Program-made: the position numbers and the translations under genes | Assembly: GCA_033439685.1 (NCBI GenBank) | Contig: JAUEDM010000007.1 | Coordinates: 2,780,501-2,844,500, forward strand | Length of the DNA: 64,000 bases | DNA from: Apodospora peruviana | Taxonomy: Eukaryota; Ascomycota; Sordariomycetes; Sordariales; Lasiosphaeriaceae | Direction: 5' to 3' | Part shown: positions 1 through 10,679 of the stretch, one piece after another | How positions within the stretch are numbered: position 1 is the first letter of the stretch | Layout of the letters: every line of letters begins with the position of its first letter | Notes under the pieces: generated by a model | Told to the model about the DNA's origin: nothing | The model's input: only the letters and a program-made list of their open reading frames with translations | The model's database searches: none

Positions 1-367
1 TATATATAAGACGATGCGGGGGCGTTGCAGGGGAAAGTGGGAAACCACATATCTATATCGGAAGTACGAAGTTTAGGATTGAGCAAACACAGAATCACAC
101 ACACAAAAGGCCATACAAAGAGTGATGAATAAGGGCTAGCAAATGGCTCCAGGGCAAAGCCATGGCTTGCCAGATCGGTCTTGCTTTGGTGTTCGTGGTG
201 CCAAGTGGCAAAAGTAGTAGAACAGCGTCGTGTATTGTACTACTCTACTACAGAGAGGAAGGAAAAAAAAACCCTTGTAATATGATGTACACAGAAAGTA
301 TCCAAGAGTTCACCAAACTATGCAGTGGATACCCCGACAACGTGACCTAGGCCTGACAGGCCGTCAA

Positions 368-817
368 CTAAGTACAACTGTGTCCTCGTACAACAACCTT
401 CCAAGAATGCGGCACAGTTCCAAGTTCGATACAAGTGACCTTTCCACCATTAACACTCTCAAACTCATTCGTACATCCTTCATCACTGTACAAGCACAAC
501 TTGAATTGGCCTCCACCATCGAAGCTGTACTGAGAACAACCGCGGGAATCAATAGGGGTGCAGTCAACACTGCTGGAACCACCCCCGGAGGTATTTCCTG
601 TTCCACGGCATGCCTGGCCCGGACTGTAGCAGTTGAAATGCCAGGTGGACTGCAGGGCAGGAGCTGGCTCGCGAACCGAGACCAGATTTTCACCCGAACC
701 TGCTGCCACCTCCACATGGGGCATCGCACCGACACCCGTAGTAGCCATGAAGAACAAGCAGATCAAGGCGAATCTACTATGGTGTAGGAGACGATTGGCT
801 CGCTCTTGGGAACCCAT
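368..817 (-). CDS. small secreted cysteine-rich protein (unknown family)
   Basis: A single open frame of 149 residues starting at the ATG at 817. Residues 1 to about 31 look like a signal peptide: a basic start (RANRLLHHSR), a hydrophobic core (FALICLFFMATTG) and a small-residue exit (VGA). The remaining 118 residues hold eight cysteines (NC, AC, DC, GC, LC, GC, TC, SC), an even number fitting four disulfide bonds, with a Gly/Ser-rich stretch between the second and third. No enzyme motif is seen. Small size, export signal and even cysteines are the usual marks of fungal apoplastic effectors or other small secreted proteins; that role is inference. No intron is needed. The neighbouring 1.5 kb to the right carries no convincing gene. 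Confidence 0.72.
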   Translation of the reverse strand: MGSQERANRLLHHSRFALICLFFMATTGVGAMPHVEVAAGSGENLVSVREPAPALQSTWHFNCYSPGQACRGTGNTSGGGSSSVDCTPIDSRGCSQYSFDGGGQFKLCLYSDEGCTNEFESVNGGKVTCIELGTVPHSWKVVVRGHSCT

Positions 818-2299
818 GACTGGAGAAGATTGCAGGCGTCTTGATATTTGTCTCCGCTTGGCGCTGTGAATGTGACGGAGGAGTCTGTGCGTGATTTCTC
901 TGTCACTTCGACGCCGATTTTAGAGAATTCTGTAACGACTTCCTTGACTCTGTCCTCCTAATATTACATCTCTGTTAGCTTGAGTTTCCTGGTATAATAA
1001 AGATCCGCGAGAGAATCGAGTGGGTGTATCCCCCTATTTGAGAGAAGTTAAGACTTACTGAGAGGGGAGTGGCGAAGTAGCAAGTGAATTGCATGGAGAG
1101 AGAGGGGGAAAGATTGATCTAGAGAACGAAAAGTAGGCGAAGGTTTGTCTTTTTATATTCTGAGACAGAGAGAACTGATAAGGATGATGAAGAAGAGAAA
1201 AAGGTCTGTCCGTCCAAAGATCCATAAATACAGTGGTTTTGTGGCCCGTGCCATAGCCATGACGACAACATGGTCCTCAGCAGAGCCAATCACCGCCACG
1301 GTAACCAAGGCCGTAGGCGCCCGCATTGGGGTTTCAACGCACTACTGGTTATGTAGGAGAGCAGAAGCCGCACCATGCGTCAAGGAGCGCCTGACCCGGA
1401 GCAGAACGCCCGGGCCGGCCACTGGCTGATGGTCAGCCGTCAGCGAGGCTCGGGCTGGGGGAACGCTTGGGGAGCCATCAAGATGCTTGGAAGGCCCGCC
1501 AATAGAGAGTCGCTGAGCCGCTCCGCTGCATCTTTTCACTATGCCTTGCCCGTATATGTAAAAACGGCCCTGACATTGTGATGGATATACATAACAACCA
1601 ATAAAGGGGGCTGCCAGGATTGGGGGGAGAAAGATAAGGGAAATAATCGGAAATAGCCATTGTAAGAGGAGGAAGAGGGGATGGAAGCAGAGATCAGTCA
1701 ATTTGGAACAGAGCCAGATCTTCCTCTGTCACTACCGCTCAAAATGGTCATAGAATTGGGGGGAAAACCGTTCCTACCATTATGCCTGTGCGTGACGAAT
1801 AGCCGTGTTAACTACCTACCTCGTCCGCCTGGTGATAATACATCCAATTACCCATGCTCTCCTATGTTTTTCTAACCCTCTTAGATATCGCTTTGTCGGC
1901 TGGCAGGTTTTACTTTGCTATTGAAACTGCACGTTCATTCCATATCTCGCTGTATGATCTAACACCCCTACCAGCTCCTTCCCAAGGTTCGTATCTGCGG
2001 CGTGAAATCGCCCAAAACGAAGGCATAGATCATCCGTCATGCAAAGGTTGTAGAACCTGTCGTCAGGCCTCCTCAGCGTCCTGCGGTGTGCCTCGTGAGT
2101 CACCAACAGCGCCAGAGAGAGGCACGCCATATTGTAATCCGCCTGGCCTCATCGCAGATTATTTCCTCTCCTCACTCGCGCCTCCTCTTCTCCAGAACTC
2201 ATCCCAATTGGACCACGCCGCAACGGTTTTATTTGCGCCTCGTCCCCCGCCAAATACAGCTTGAACAACCGCCTGAGTTGGAATCAGGGTGGGCACCCT
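818..2299. other. intergenic, no supported gene
   Basis: Short open frames on both strands carry no recognisable motif, start context or intron signals. Nothing here is called. Confidence 0.5.
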
Positions 2300-2600
2300 G
2301 ATTCCACATGATGTGATGCGCCTCTACATGTCCTGCCGCAGTGCGGTAGTTCGGCTTGCAATCGGTCCGATCACGACCAACGCAAATCTAGCACCTGAAC
2401 TAAAGGTCCCAGGGAGCAGATGGGCGGCGTCGCCAATGCGAGTGATAGCACCATGTGGGATGCAGCTCACCAGTCTGGTCCCAGAAAACATGGCAAATTC
2501 CTGTGTCTCGCCCTCAGCCGCCAGCCGTAGGAGCTGGCAGATCGGCAAGCAAAGGTCCAGTTCCGATACTCGTCGAGCAAAAGTCTCGAGGAAATTGGCC
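2300..2600 (-). pseudogene. FAD-dependent monooxygenase relic (C-terminal FAD motif)
   Basis: On the minus strand, 2548-2324 reads a frame containing AITRIGDAAHLLPGT and then GARFAL, the classical second FAD-binding motif (G-D-A-A-H-x-x-x-P) of aromatic-ring and TetX-like monooxygenases. Just upstream, in a different frame, LLLDEYRNW matches the segment that normally precedes this motif in the family. The frame change between them and the lack of an N-terminal dinucleotide fold show a broken fragment. Other FAD-monooxygenase fragments occur at 44.1-45.0 and 49.8 kb but are not the same stretch of sequence, so a common parent is not shown. Confidence 0.55.
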
Positions 2601-2904
2601 CTCGGGCGGGGGTAAAATCCACACTACCCATAGGTCCAGTGGGTACTCATGGGTAATTCCCAGGCCTACGACGCACTGCGAGGTGGCTGTCATGTCAATC
2701 TCCCTCTACACCCGATACTTCAGTTTAGGACACGCAAATATCGAAGTCAGTCTCTACGAGCACTGTTAGGCCTTGAAGATGTTTCCAGTCGCCGATTGAG
2801 TCGACCACCTGCGAGTGAATGGTGTCTACCTACCGGCCAAGGGAACGGGCGTGGCGGCAGCAGACAGGTGGCGTCCTGATTGAGGATTGAGATGTGAGGG
2901 GAGG

Positions 2905-3110
2905 TTTGAACTTGCCGGTCAACAAACCAGTCGACAGTCCAGTCATCAAGCCATTCTTCAAGCCATCCGACAAGCCAGTTGATAGGTCATCCAACCGACA
3001 AAGCAGTCATCAAGCCAGCCATCAAGCCAGTCGATAGACCAGTCATCGAGCCAATCGAGTAAACCAGTCGTCAAGCCAGTCGTAAACCAGATCGATAAGA
3101 CAGTTGGTCA
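2905..3110 (-). repeat. degenerate 12-base minisatellite (GACTGGCTTGTC family)
   Basis: On the plus strand about 15 imperfect copies of CAAGCCAGTCGA/CAAGCCAGTCAT follow one another with a period near 12. The reverse complement is GACTGGCTTG plus two variable bases, the same motif found on the plus strand at 45.14-45.23, 45.48-45.52, 45.94-45.98 and 49.98-50.04 kb. In one frame the unit reads Val-Asp-Trp-Leu; here the minus-strand reading gives YDWLDDW. There is no spacer structure, so it is not a CRISPR array. Confidence 0.75.
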
Positions 3111-4585
3111 AGACGTCAGCCACTACCATGAGAAGTTCACCACAAGCGAGGGCACTCCGTGGAATCACCCCTGCAGGGCCCCCAGAGGGTTGCCGGAGGC
3201 AGTACTTCCATTCAACAGGCCTTCCCGCAGAGGAAATACAATAGGCAGAATAAGGCAAGTCTGGGTTATAACGGGTGTGTTGAAGCTTCGATTCATCGCC
3301 TTTACCCAAGGTCATGGCTTATTTTCCAGAGGGATTCGGGCATTGAATACGAGTGATTAATGCCAGTGGTCAAGTACATGCCGTCAAGCCCTGTGATTTG
3401 GTTGGTGTTTCAAGTTTTCATATCCTAGCTTTCCCCCCAAAAACATCATCACCCTTCGGCGGACGCGAGGTTTGGATTATCCTGGACGGACGCGTTCGCA
3501 GGAGAGCCAGGATGTAAAAAAGATAACTAACACAGAGAAACTATGCAGTTACCGTACTATACTTTCACACCAGACTCGGCCTTGACGACCCAAGAGACCT
3601 CGAAGCATTCCTCCCCGGCTCCGAACCCTTACTCCGTAGTACCTACAGGGGTCTCGAGACACCAAAGAATTGTCGATGTGGAATGATGGATATGAGGCTG
3701 GCATTGGAACAAGGGCCTAGAAGAAGAAAAGAGGAGGCGTCAATAAGGATTTAAGAGCAAGGAAGCACGAGAATCACGTTCAGAGACTGGACAGACGATT
3801 GTCTTCCAGAATCGCGCAACGAATCGTCCCCTTTGGATACCGTGATGGCTTCCCAAATCGGCGTAGCCTGTTGATTGTGCTGCCAAGCACGAGGCTGTGC
3901 TTGCCAAGCCCCTGAACATCTTGGCCGGGTTGTCGCAGCCTCACCAACAAGGATCACGAGGCAGTAATGATTTGTCGCCATGGAATAATAGACCCGAGCC
4001 TGACACTGGAAAAAAGACTCGGAATAGGAAAAGGAAAAATTGGAACGAGGAAGCGAAGAGCAAACGTCTTGATAGAGATTTGCTTGATCAAACTGCATAA
4101 GGTAGCTTCACCAACAAGGTTCTGGAGAAAGGCAGGATCTGTCGTTGACGAAAAACGGACCACAGACTGGCACCGGAACGAGGACTTGGCAGAGGAAGGG
4201 GAGACGCGAATAAGAGCCCCACGAGCAAACATTACGAGAATCACTGTTCGACGCCCTCTGACACACGTTTGTCTTCAGCTTCTCACGCAACGAGCATCAC
4301 GCCTCCATCTCCCGCATCAATCAGACCTTTTTGAGGCCAAATTTTGCTTCGAGATAGATACAAACCAGGAGTTTTGTTGAAGTTGCCACGTTCCCTAGCT
4401 CGGGGCTGGATCGGGAATGGAGAACAGAGAGAAGCCCAATAAGACCACCTCACGGCAACCGGGTCGTCTACTAAAACCACAGCATCAACATGATAATGGA
4501 CCACGGTATGCTCCTAGGCTTAGTGCATACCAAAAGCCCCGCGACTGGCTCAACTCACACGACGTCGAGTCCTTCACTGAATTCA

Positions 4586-4594
4586 GGCATGATT
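4586..4594 (+). repeat. hAT target-site duplication, left copy
   Basis: GGCATGATT directly precedes the left inverted repeat and recurs exactly at 6692-6700 after the right inverted repeat. hAT elements make 8-base duplications; here nine bases match, so one flanking base agrees by chance or belonged to the target. Confidence 0.8.
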
Positions 4595-4600
4595 CAGAGT

Positions 4601-4760
4601 TGGAAATCGATCGATACGATCGATTTCCGAGCCATGATCGATCGAATTATATCGATCGTCACTATTAATCGATCGATATCAATCGATTAGCCCTCTTAGT
4701 CGATCGATATCAATTGATCAACTATTTGAAGTCGAATCGATCGACGATCGATTCGATCAT
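4601..4760. repeat. left subterminal ATCGAT array of the hAT element
   Basis: Dense ATCGATCGAT/CGATCGAT tetramer-type repeats, mirrored in the right subterminal region, directly inside the terminal inverted repeat. Likely transposase-binding sites, by analogy with other hAT elements. Confidence 0.7.
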
Positions 4761-4869
4761 ACGATAGTTGTCACACGAAAAATCACATGACTATAAAATA
4801 TATAGACTCACTATAGTAGTCACTTTCCTTTGGAGAGATATCCAATTTATATCTTTTACTCTTCTTACA

Positions 4870-5701
4870 CTAGTCCCCATTATCCTCATCCACGGTGATC
4901 CTGCCTACCAGTCGAAGAACTTGCCTCCAATTGTCCCCTTCAAGGAGACCAAGAGGAAAAGCCGGCTTATAAATGCCAGCTCTACTCCAGGAACGAAGGC
5001 ATTGAGCCATGGCCACAATATGGGGTCGTAGGCGGGATCTGAGTGGCGTTACCATCTCTCCCGCAACTGCTGGAATCTCTCTCCGTTTCTGCCGAAGACG
5101 ATGCGATAGTAAGGAAGTCAACAGCCATATAAGACAGCCTAGGAAAGCGCAAAGCGCCGACGTCCCTCCACCAAACAATTGGGTCAGCCTTGTATGCAAC
5201 GTTATCCACCGGTGGCTCTGATAAATACTGATCAAGTTTGTCTTGTGCTGGTAACGCAGCTGACTGCTTTGCTCGTTTATTTTGTTGCCTTTGAGAGCCT
5301 GGGCAAGTTAGTGACCGACTGAATGCCAGTCGGCGCTCAATATAGTCCAGAGCACTGTTAGTCCCAGCTGCTGAAACGCTATCACAGGCTACCTTATGAG
5401 CCATGCTCGCGTATTTTTCTTCCCAGACTCTCGTTAAACTTCTCTCATACGTCCTCTTCCATTTTGAGGTCTGGCGAGACGGGAGTTGGTTCCAGAGCCG
5501 CTCTAGAGCTTGCCATTTCTTGCAGGGGTGAAATACAACGGCCGCTACATAAGCAGTTGAGGTCAGCTTGCCATAGTAGTCGTTCAGCTTCTTCCATCTA
5601 AACTTGATGTAAACCTTCAGGAGCCTCTGGGTCTTCGTATCCATATCATCGAACAGGCGAACCTCTTCCATGGTCCGGTCGTCATTCTCTTCGATTATCA
5701 C
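4870..5701 (-). pseudogene. hAT transposase, C-terminal part with dimerisation domain
   Basis: Minus-strand frame 5701-4982 begins in the region before the dimerisation domain (WKKLNDYYGKL, then AAVVFHPCKKW, typical of fungal hAT transposases). It continues through a variable linker to DPIVWWRDVGALRFPRLSYM and FLTIASSSAETER, the hAT dimerisation signature. After this a one-base frameshift moves the reading to the neighbouring frame, where GEMVTPLRSRLRPHIVAMAQ and CLRSWSRAGI complete the usual C-terminus down to about 4890. The catalytic DDE region is absent. This fragment cannot encode an active enzyme. Confidence 0.85.
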
Positions 5702-6003
5702 TCCTTGAACGGCCAGCTCGAGGTGGTCCAGCAGGTTGAAGCGATGAAGACGTAATGTGTAGTCTTCGGCTTGTTACGGAGGAGACCTTTCTCACAGATC
5801 CATACAATCTTGTTGGGCTGTGACCTGTTGTCCTTCATTCTGAATCCGAATTGCCACCACCATGTCCACTCTCGAGAAAGGTTGTGACATATCGTGAAGC
5901 CGGGGAACTGGTCAAATTTATCAGTCGTCCAAACACTGTAATGTGGAAACCTGCTGGGTGCATATCTTGTTGAGGCTGAACTGGTTGGTGGCTCAGAATG
6001 CAA
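5698..6003 (-). pseudogene. hAT transposase, N-terminal DNA-binding piece
   Basis: A minus-strand frame with the segment FDQFPGFTICHNLSREWTWW followed by WQFGFRMKDN and KIVWICEKG resembles the zinc-finger-like N-terminus of fungal hAT transposases (conserved W and C spacing). It runs directly into the start of the C-terminal piece in a different frame, so the whole catalytic middle has been lost at a junction near 5700. Confidence 0.6.
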
Positions 6004-6539
6004 CGCCGCTGAGGAGTCATCCTCTTATCTCTTCATCAAACGAGTCTATAGTGGTTGGAAAGGCTACAAACAGTGCAGAGGCCAAGTCGAATTCGAATTG
6101 GCCGCTCGGTTCCCTTCTTCGCGTCATATCCCGTTGTAGCGCGTCGCTGTCGCATGTGGCTGCTTACGGCTACCTGATGGCTTATGTTGGGGGGGATTGC
6201 ACCAAACTGGTGTGAAGAAGTCTCTTGTTGAACATTTCTAACTCTATGTTTGTGGTGTCTGTCAGATGGAATAAATCCTCATAAATTCAACGAATCCAAT
6301 GTGCATCGCTTCTGACAGTGTTTACCACAGGTATCTATATACATGATCTGGTGGAAGGATCTAGAAGATGATGAGAGCTGGAACATTCTATCTAGTGGGT
6401 CTTACCCCACAGAGCAATAGCTGTGATGCAAGGATCATGAGGGATTAGTCTCCCTCTAACACCTTACAAAGATGTTTTGGCAGACGCGTCCAGCGAAAGC
6501 ACCGACACGTACTACCCTATCAACCCCTGACACCACCGA

Positions 6540-6685
6540 TGTACGTGGCGATCGGTGCTCAAATCGATCGATTGAATGTTGAGTCGATACGATATCGATC
6601 GACCGACAGCTGGGATCGATACGATCGAAATCGAAATCGAATCGTCTGATCGAATCGATCAAATCGATCAGTCGATCGATTTCCA
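6540..6685. repeat. right subterminal ATCGAT array of the hAT element
   Basis: Mirror image of the left array: runs of ATCGATCGAT, ATACGATCG and AAATCGAAATCGAA immediately inside the right inverted repeat. Confidence 0.7.
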
Positions 6686-6691
6686 ACCCTG

Positions 6692-6700
6692 GGCATGATT
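6692..6700 (+). repeat. hAT target-site duplication, right copy
   Basis: GGCATGATT, identical to the nine bases at 4586-4594, follows the terminal CCCTG of the element. Confidence 0.8.
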
Positions 6701-6707
6701 TCCCAGC

Positions 6708-7202
6708 TTGACGGCTACCTCAGGCCGTGCTGCCAACCCACCCCCAAGCCCTAACAAGACCTTTTGCACCATCGTCGTCGAGCATCGGCGCCTTCACAGC
6801 AGCCGGCCCGACAACGCCCAATGGACAGCAGCAAACCACTGGACACGATTATTCTTCAGATCCTCTGCTACGCTAGAGACCATTCTGACGAGAGTACGTG
6901 GTCCTCAGCCGAGAACCGGAACGCCATCACGCCTCACGGTGTTACCTGTCCAACACTGCAAGAAGCGCATCCGATCACCACGGGGCCGCTCTCGCTCATC
7001 ATCATCCGCTCGCGGCTCTCCTTCGCCAAGGAGACGCAAGTACTTTCCATCTCGCAGCCGAAGCCGCGATAAAGACCGAACTAGAAGTCGCTCTAATGGC
7101 CGCAGCCGATGCTATACACGATCTCAACCATTCAGTTCCTCTCACAGCCTTGCCGCTCTCACAAGGCAGACTCAGCCTAGCGTATGGACGACTAGCCGGT
7201 AG
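6708..7202 (+). pseudogene. RS-rich frame, SR-protein-like relic
   Basis: The frame reads a basic, serine/arginine-rich C-terminal half: RGRSRSSSSARGSPSPRRRK, then SRSRSRDKDRTRSRSNGRSR and CYTRSQPFSSS, like the RS domain of splicing SR proteins. The N-terminal half shows no RNA-recognition motif. It lies immediately right of the hAT insertion and has no convincing start. It may be the tail of a broken SR-type gene, or an Arg/Ser-rich reading of unrelated DNA. RS/RD-rich sequence also occurs at 61.3-61.9 kb. Confidence 0.4.
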
Positions 7203-8805
7203 CCGACAGGTTAACATTGTCTGAGTCTAGCACTAACAGCCTGGAGCTGGTATCAATCACCGTGTGTCGATAGCGTTTGGTTGGCTTCTTGATCGAGGCG
7301 AGGGTCCGGTAAGAATCAGGCCGACACAACGCAATATCCCGCATCATTGTGCTGCCAGTCTTCTTCTCCTTCTCCGTGTCTGGATATAACCAAAGGAGTA
7401 TGGATATCACCACATCTGCGGTTCCCAGAATATGACCGAGAATAGAGCCCTACAGTGAAGACTCAAACAATAAGTGGAGTTCGATCTAGAACAATGACGA
7501 TATGTACAATTTCGGCGAGGCCCTCCAATAGCTCGAATCTGATGTCATCATGCCTCCAGTGACTGGGCTTGCCTATTCCGGCCCCTGCCCCTGGGTCTTG
7601 TTGAAGTATTAGAACATTGTTGCATCTTGGAGAGACGCCTCCGTCCCATTCTAACCCAGAATACTCAAGAAGGTCTTGACGTGCCCTAGATGACGACCGA
7701 ACATGGCTAGTGGCGCTGGACCCCGCGACCTTTCCTGTTCCCCAGTTAAATAACAAGCCGCTCCTGAACACAACCGTCTCTTCCAAACTAATCGGCGCCG
7801 CGTGGCGGGAAGGGTGAAGCGATCCGAGTCGACCTAACAGATTGCGCGATTGGCGATGGTGGAGTCGAGCCGGGGTCTCGAGTTAGTCGCCCGGCCCGGT
7901 GATGAGGAGGGGATGTGCTGGGAGGCGACGCCCAGGCGGCTGGAGATCTCCGGCCGTAGTACGGATCGTGACCGTTGTTCACGCCCATGACCAGAGGTGG
8001 AGGTGACGGCAAGCAGGCAAGATGTCATCCACGTGCCCGCTGGCGCTCTTCGCGTGGTATGCTAGAGTTCATCATATCGCTCCACGACATTTTGCCATAT
8101 TAGACAGGCAAAGAGGACATCCTCCCCGCCGACGAGTCGAATACATCATTGCTGCCGCCAACTTGGAATCGTATACATCAACTACCTCAACAATTCCGAC
8201 GATGCTGGGGTCATTGCGGGTATCTGTACAGAATGGAGAGATGGACTTTTAGGTTTCGCAGGTCGTTATGAGAGGTGGATGTGAAGAAATCGGGAAAGTC
8301 GTCTCTCAACACGCCGCCGCCAAACTTGAAGCTCTGTTTCTACCCTGACAGGCTGAAAGGGACTGGTTCTTTTATGTCCTTAACGTCGATTTGATTCTGA
8401 ACATCTAAGACCTAGTCATGGCCCTTATCCCGACCAACGATCACGATTGGACCACTCGGCGGCGGCGTTCGCGCTGGAATGACCGGAAAGGACTGGGAGT
8501 GTCGTGATTCTTGACCTTTTCCTGGGCGCCGTCTTACCCAGAATAAGTAATGCTGCATGCCTACCCAAGCAAAGCGTATCTGCAGGGTAGACAGAGCGGG
8601 AGAAATGGGGTGACTCAGTCAATATATATAGTCTCTGAAATACCTATCCCAGCTTGCCGGACACGTCAAGGATGTTGGCTACAGGGCGGTCGCCGAAGTA
8701 GCTACATGTGCATGTGGCAAATGAGAATCCCATGTGGCTTTTCTTTGTTCTCTCGTGCTGTTTCAAGGATAAAGACGCCCAAGTCAGGCAGCTAGATGCA
8801 TGTAG
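7203..8805. other. no confident gene
   Basis: Several open frames of 60-110 codons occur, the longest being 7786-7463 on the minus strand (107 codons, no recognised motif, no intron signals). None can be supported as a gene. Confidence 0.45.
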
Positions 8806-9763
8806 TCAACCCCAGTGCCAGCAAGCCTGGTCGACGGACGAGACAAAGGCATATTCAAGCTGGCAGGCAGCACCCGGTCTCCTATCTGCATGGCGCGCAA
8901 GAAACTCATTTTCAGCCTTGTAGTCCAGAATTTCGTCCTCCCCAAATATGTGTATGTATCCTGCTGTAATTTGCCTCTGCTCAGTGATCTGCGTATCGGA
9001 ATCAATGTGATCGTCCGAGTGGTCGGGGTATGTCTTTGAGCCTTTGAGGGATATCGTGCCCAGCACTTTGCAGGCCCTGGGGCAATTGGCGATTTAGGCG
9101 AGTGCTCCCAACAACTCGCTGTCGTTGTCTTGGTAGCAATCGTCCAGGGCGCTCCGAGCTGCCAGCAGACTACCCCCTTGTTTGTACGTATTACCCGACG
9201 TGTCATCCAGGATCGCCGCCCTTTGTCTCGTAGATCTCGATGCAGTATCGTCAGGGCTCCGTGTCCTTCCACATGCATTCCGGAAGAGTCTCCAGTGTGT
9301 TTTTTGCGTTATTGAGACAGTCAAGTGTGAAAGAGGTTTGCCGAGTCGAGTGATGCTTGGGATCATGAGAGATCATGGCGATGTGACGCAAGACGCGCGT
9401 CGTGTCTAGTACGGGAGGGATATTGTCGGACTAAGTCGTGCTAAAGAAGGAAAGGCTCTGTTGATCGATGTTGAATACCCATGTATCTGCGAGAGCAGGT
9501 GTTCGTTAGCCAAACTCGTCTGTGAATGCCCTGCTCAAACTGTAGTTCTGCGGGATACAGACATACTCCTCAGGCTCCTCGTTGTAACCGTCACTCTCAG
9601 CCCCCTCCTCAACTCCCTGATATTGTCTTTGGGGATGTAGCCAACGAAGCGCATGGTCGATCGAGGACTAGAGGTAGTCCAGACAGACCTTTCAGGGCTC
9701 GTCAGACCTAGGTGGTCTAAAAGTTGCGTCTTCTGCTTCGGTCTTTGGAGGTTTCGCAGGCAT
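8806..9763 (-). pseudogene. disabled protein-coding gene, unknown family
   Basis: From an ATG at 9763 one minus-strand frame reads like protein for about 190 codons: MPAKPPKTEAEDATF near the start, then IDHALRWLHPQRQYQ, GYNEEPEEYVCIPQNYSLSR, DTWVFNIDQQSLSFF and VLDTTRVLRHIAMI. It is interrupted by several in-frame stops. Near 9225 the reading shifts to a second frame (SLLAARSALDDCYQ, then after a TAA IFGEDEILDYKAENEF) that ends at 8806. All stops are of the kind that C-to-T change would produce in Gln or Arg codons, which suits the very Gln-rich context, but every stop codon has such a neighbour, so this is only suggestive. The parent protein is not recognised. Confidence 0.6.
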
Positions 9764-9915
9764 CGTCTTTCAACCGGTCCAACTGCTCTCTGGCCGCTTG
9801 GAGTCTATGTGTTTGTTGTCTTTGAGTCTGCATGTTGGATGGAGGTGAGAGTGTTTGACGTCCATCTCTTCCCTTTGTCGTGCTTCCGAAGCGTCACTTG
9901 TTAGGCGTGTCCGCC

Positions 9916-10209
9916 TTACAGGCGTAGGTGAGCCGATATTCCCAGATTGACATCAATCTCGTCTCGCGTCTCTGGCAATGCCTGTCGGACGGTTTCAGTC
10001 TCTGGGCTGGGACTGTTCGTGTTCTCCGCAATGTATCGAGCATGCCTGTGTAGGGGATCTCGGTAATAGATTGAGAGGAGGAAGATGTCGAATATAAATT
10101 GACGAGACGCGGAGTTGGCCAGCATGTCCCTATCGCGAGCTCTCGCATCTCCCTGAGGATTTCTGTTCTCAGCGGCGGTGACGGATGCTGCGGCCCGCTC
10201 CCGCGTAGG
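9916..10209 (-). other. open reading frame, possible exon, unknown
   Basis: A minus-strand frame of 97 codons is open from just after a stop at 10210 to a TAA at 9916. It includes ENRNPQGDARARDRDML, RQFIFDIFLLSIYYRD and PSPETETVRQALPETR. Composition is protein-like and the hydrophobic/charged alternation looks natural, but no family is recognised and no splice partner was found. It could be an exon of a decayed gene related to the neighbouring pseudogene. Confidence 0.35.
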
Positions 10210-10376
10210 TCAGCAGCAAGGTCAGCAGGTCAAGTGCGACGCGTCGACTCCGCCCAGGAGCACTGGAGCGTGAGGGAGGTCAGCCTTGGTCACGACGGCA
10301 ACTTTAACGGCAGAAGAAGTCAACAAGGCGCCTCTCCTTCATCTTTTATTATTGTAGCACTGGTGCCAGTGCCTCT

Positions 10377-10406
10377 GTCGTCGTCGTCGTCGTCGTCGTC
10401 ATCGTC
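10377..10406. repeat. (TCG)n microsatellite
   Basis: About nine consecutive TCG/GTC triplets with one ATC interruption. Confidence 0.8.
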
Positions 10407-10679
10407 ACTGGCGTCAAACGGAGGGGTCAGGGCGGCGGGCGACGGGGAGCGGGCTAATCGCGTTGCCGCGTCCTGGGACTAGAACAAACACCAAGGACAT
10501 AATGTCGCAGCTACATCACAACATCATACCCATGGTACTGCATGTTTAATTCTACTGGCTAGATAGCAAGGCTACGGGGTGGCGATCTAAATCAAAGGAC
10601 AGACCAACACTTCAGCTTGATGGGGACACAAGTGGGAAAAGCCATCCTGGCAATGGCATCACGTTCATTCAGAAACAGA

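Larger units (their letters stand above)
4595..6691 (-). mobile_element. hAT-family DNA transposon, internally deleted
   Basis: The element is about 2.1 kb, bounded by inverted repeats CAGAGTTGGAAATCGATCGA (from 4595) and, at the right end, the complement of CAGGGTTGGAAATCGATCGA (ending 6691). It is flanked by the repeated target GGCATGATT. Both subterminal regions (about 4601-4760 and 6540-6685) are arrays of ATCGATCGAT, which in hAT elements are usually transposase-binding sites. The interior carries minus-strand transposase remains: an N-terminal zinc-finger-like piece (6003-5698) abutting a C-terminal piece with the dimerisation domain (5701-4870). The catalytic middle, normally several hundred residues, is missing, so the copy is non-autonomous. 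Near-identical ends and target repeats suggest a fairly young insertion. Confidence 0.88.

Noticed and set aside
2905..3110. Possible CRISPR-like array
   Set aside because: The 12-base copies follow each other without unique spacers, and the window is eukaryotic.
3765..4300. Possible 470-base direct duplication (ACGAGAATCAC...CGCAACGA at 3768 and 4232)
   Set aside because: Two short collinear matches were seen, but the intervening sequence does not align by eye, so it is not called as a repeat.
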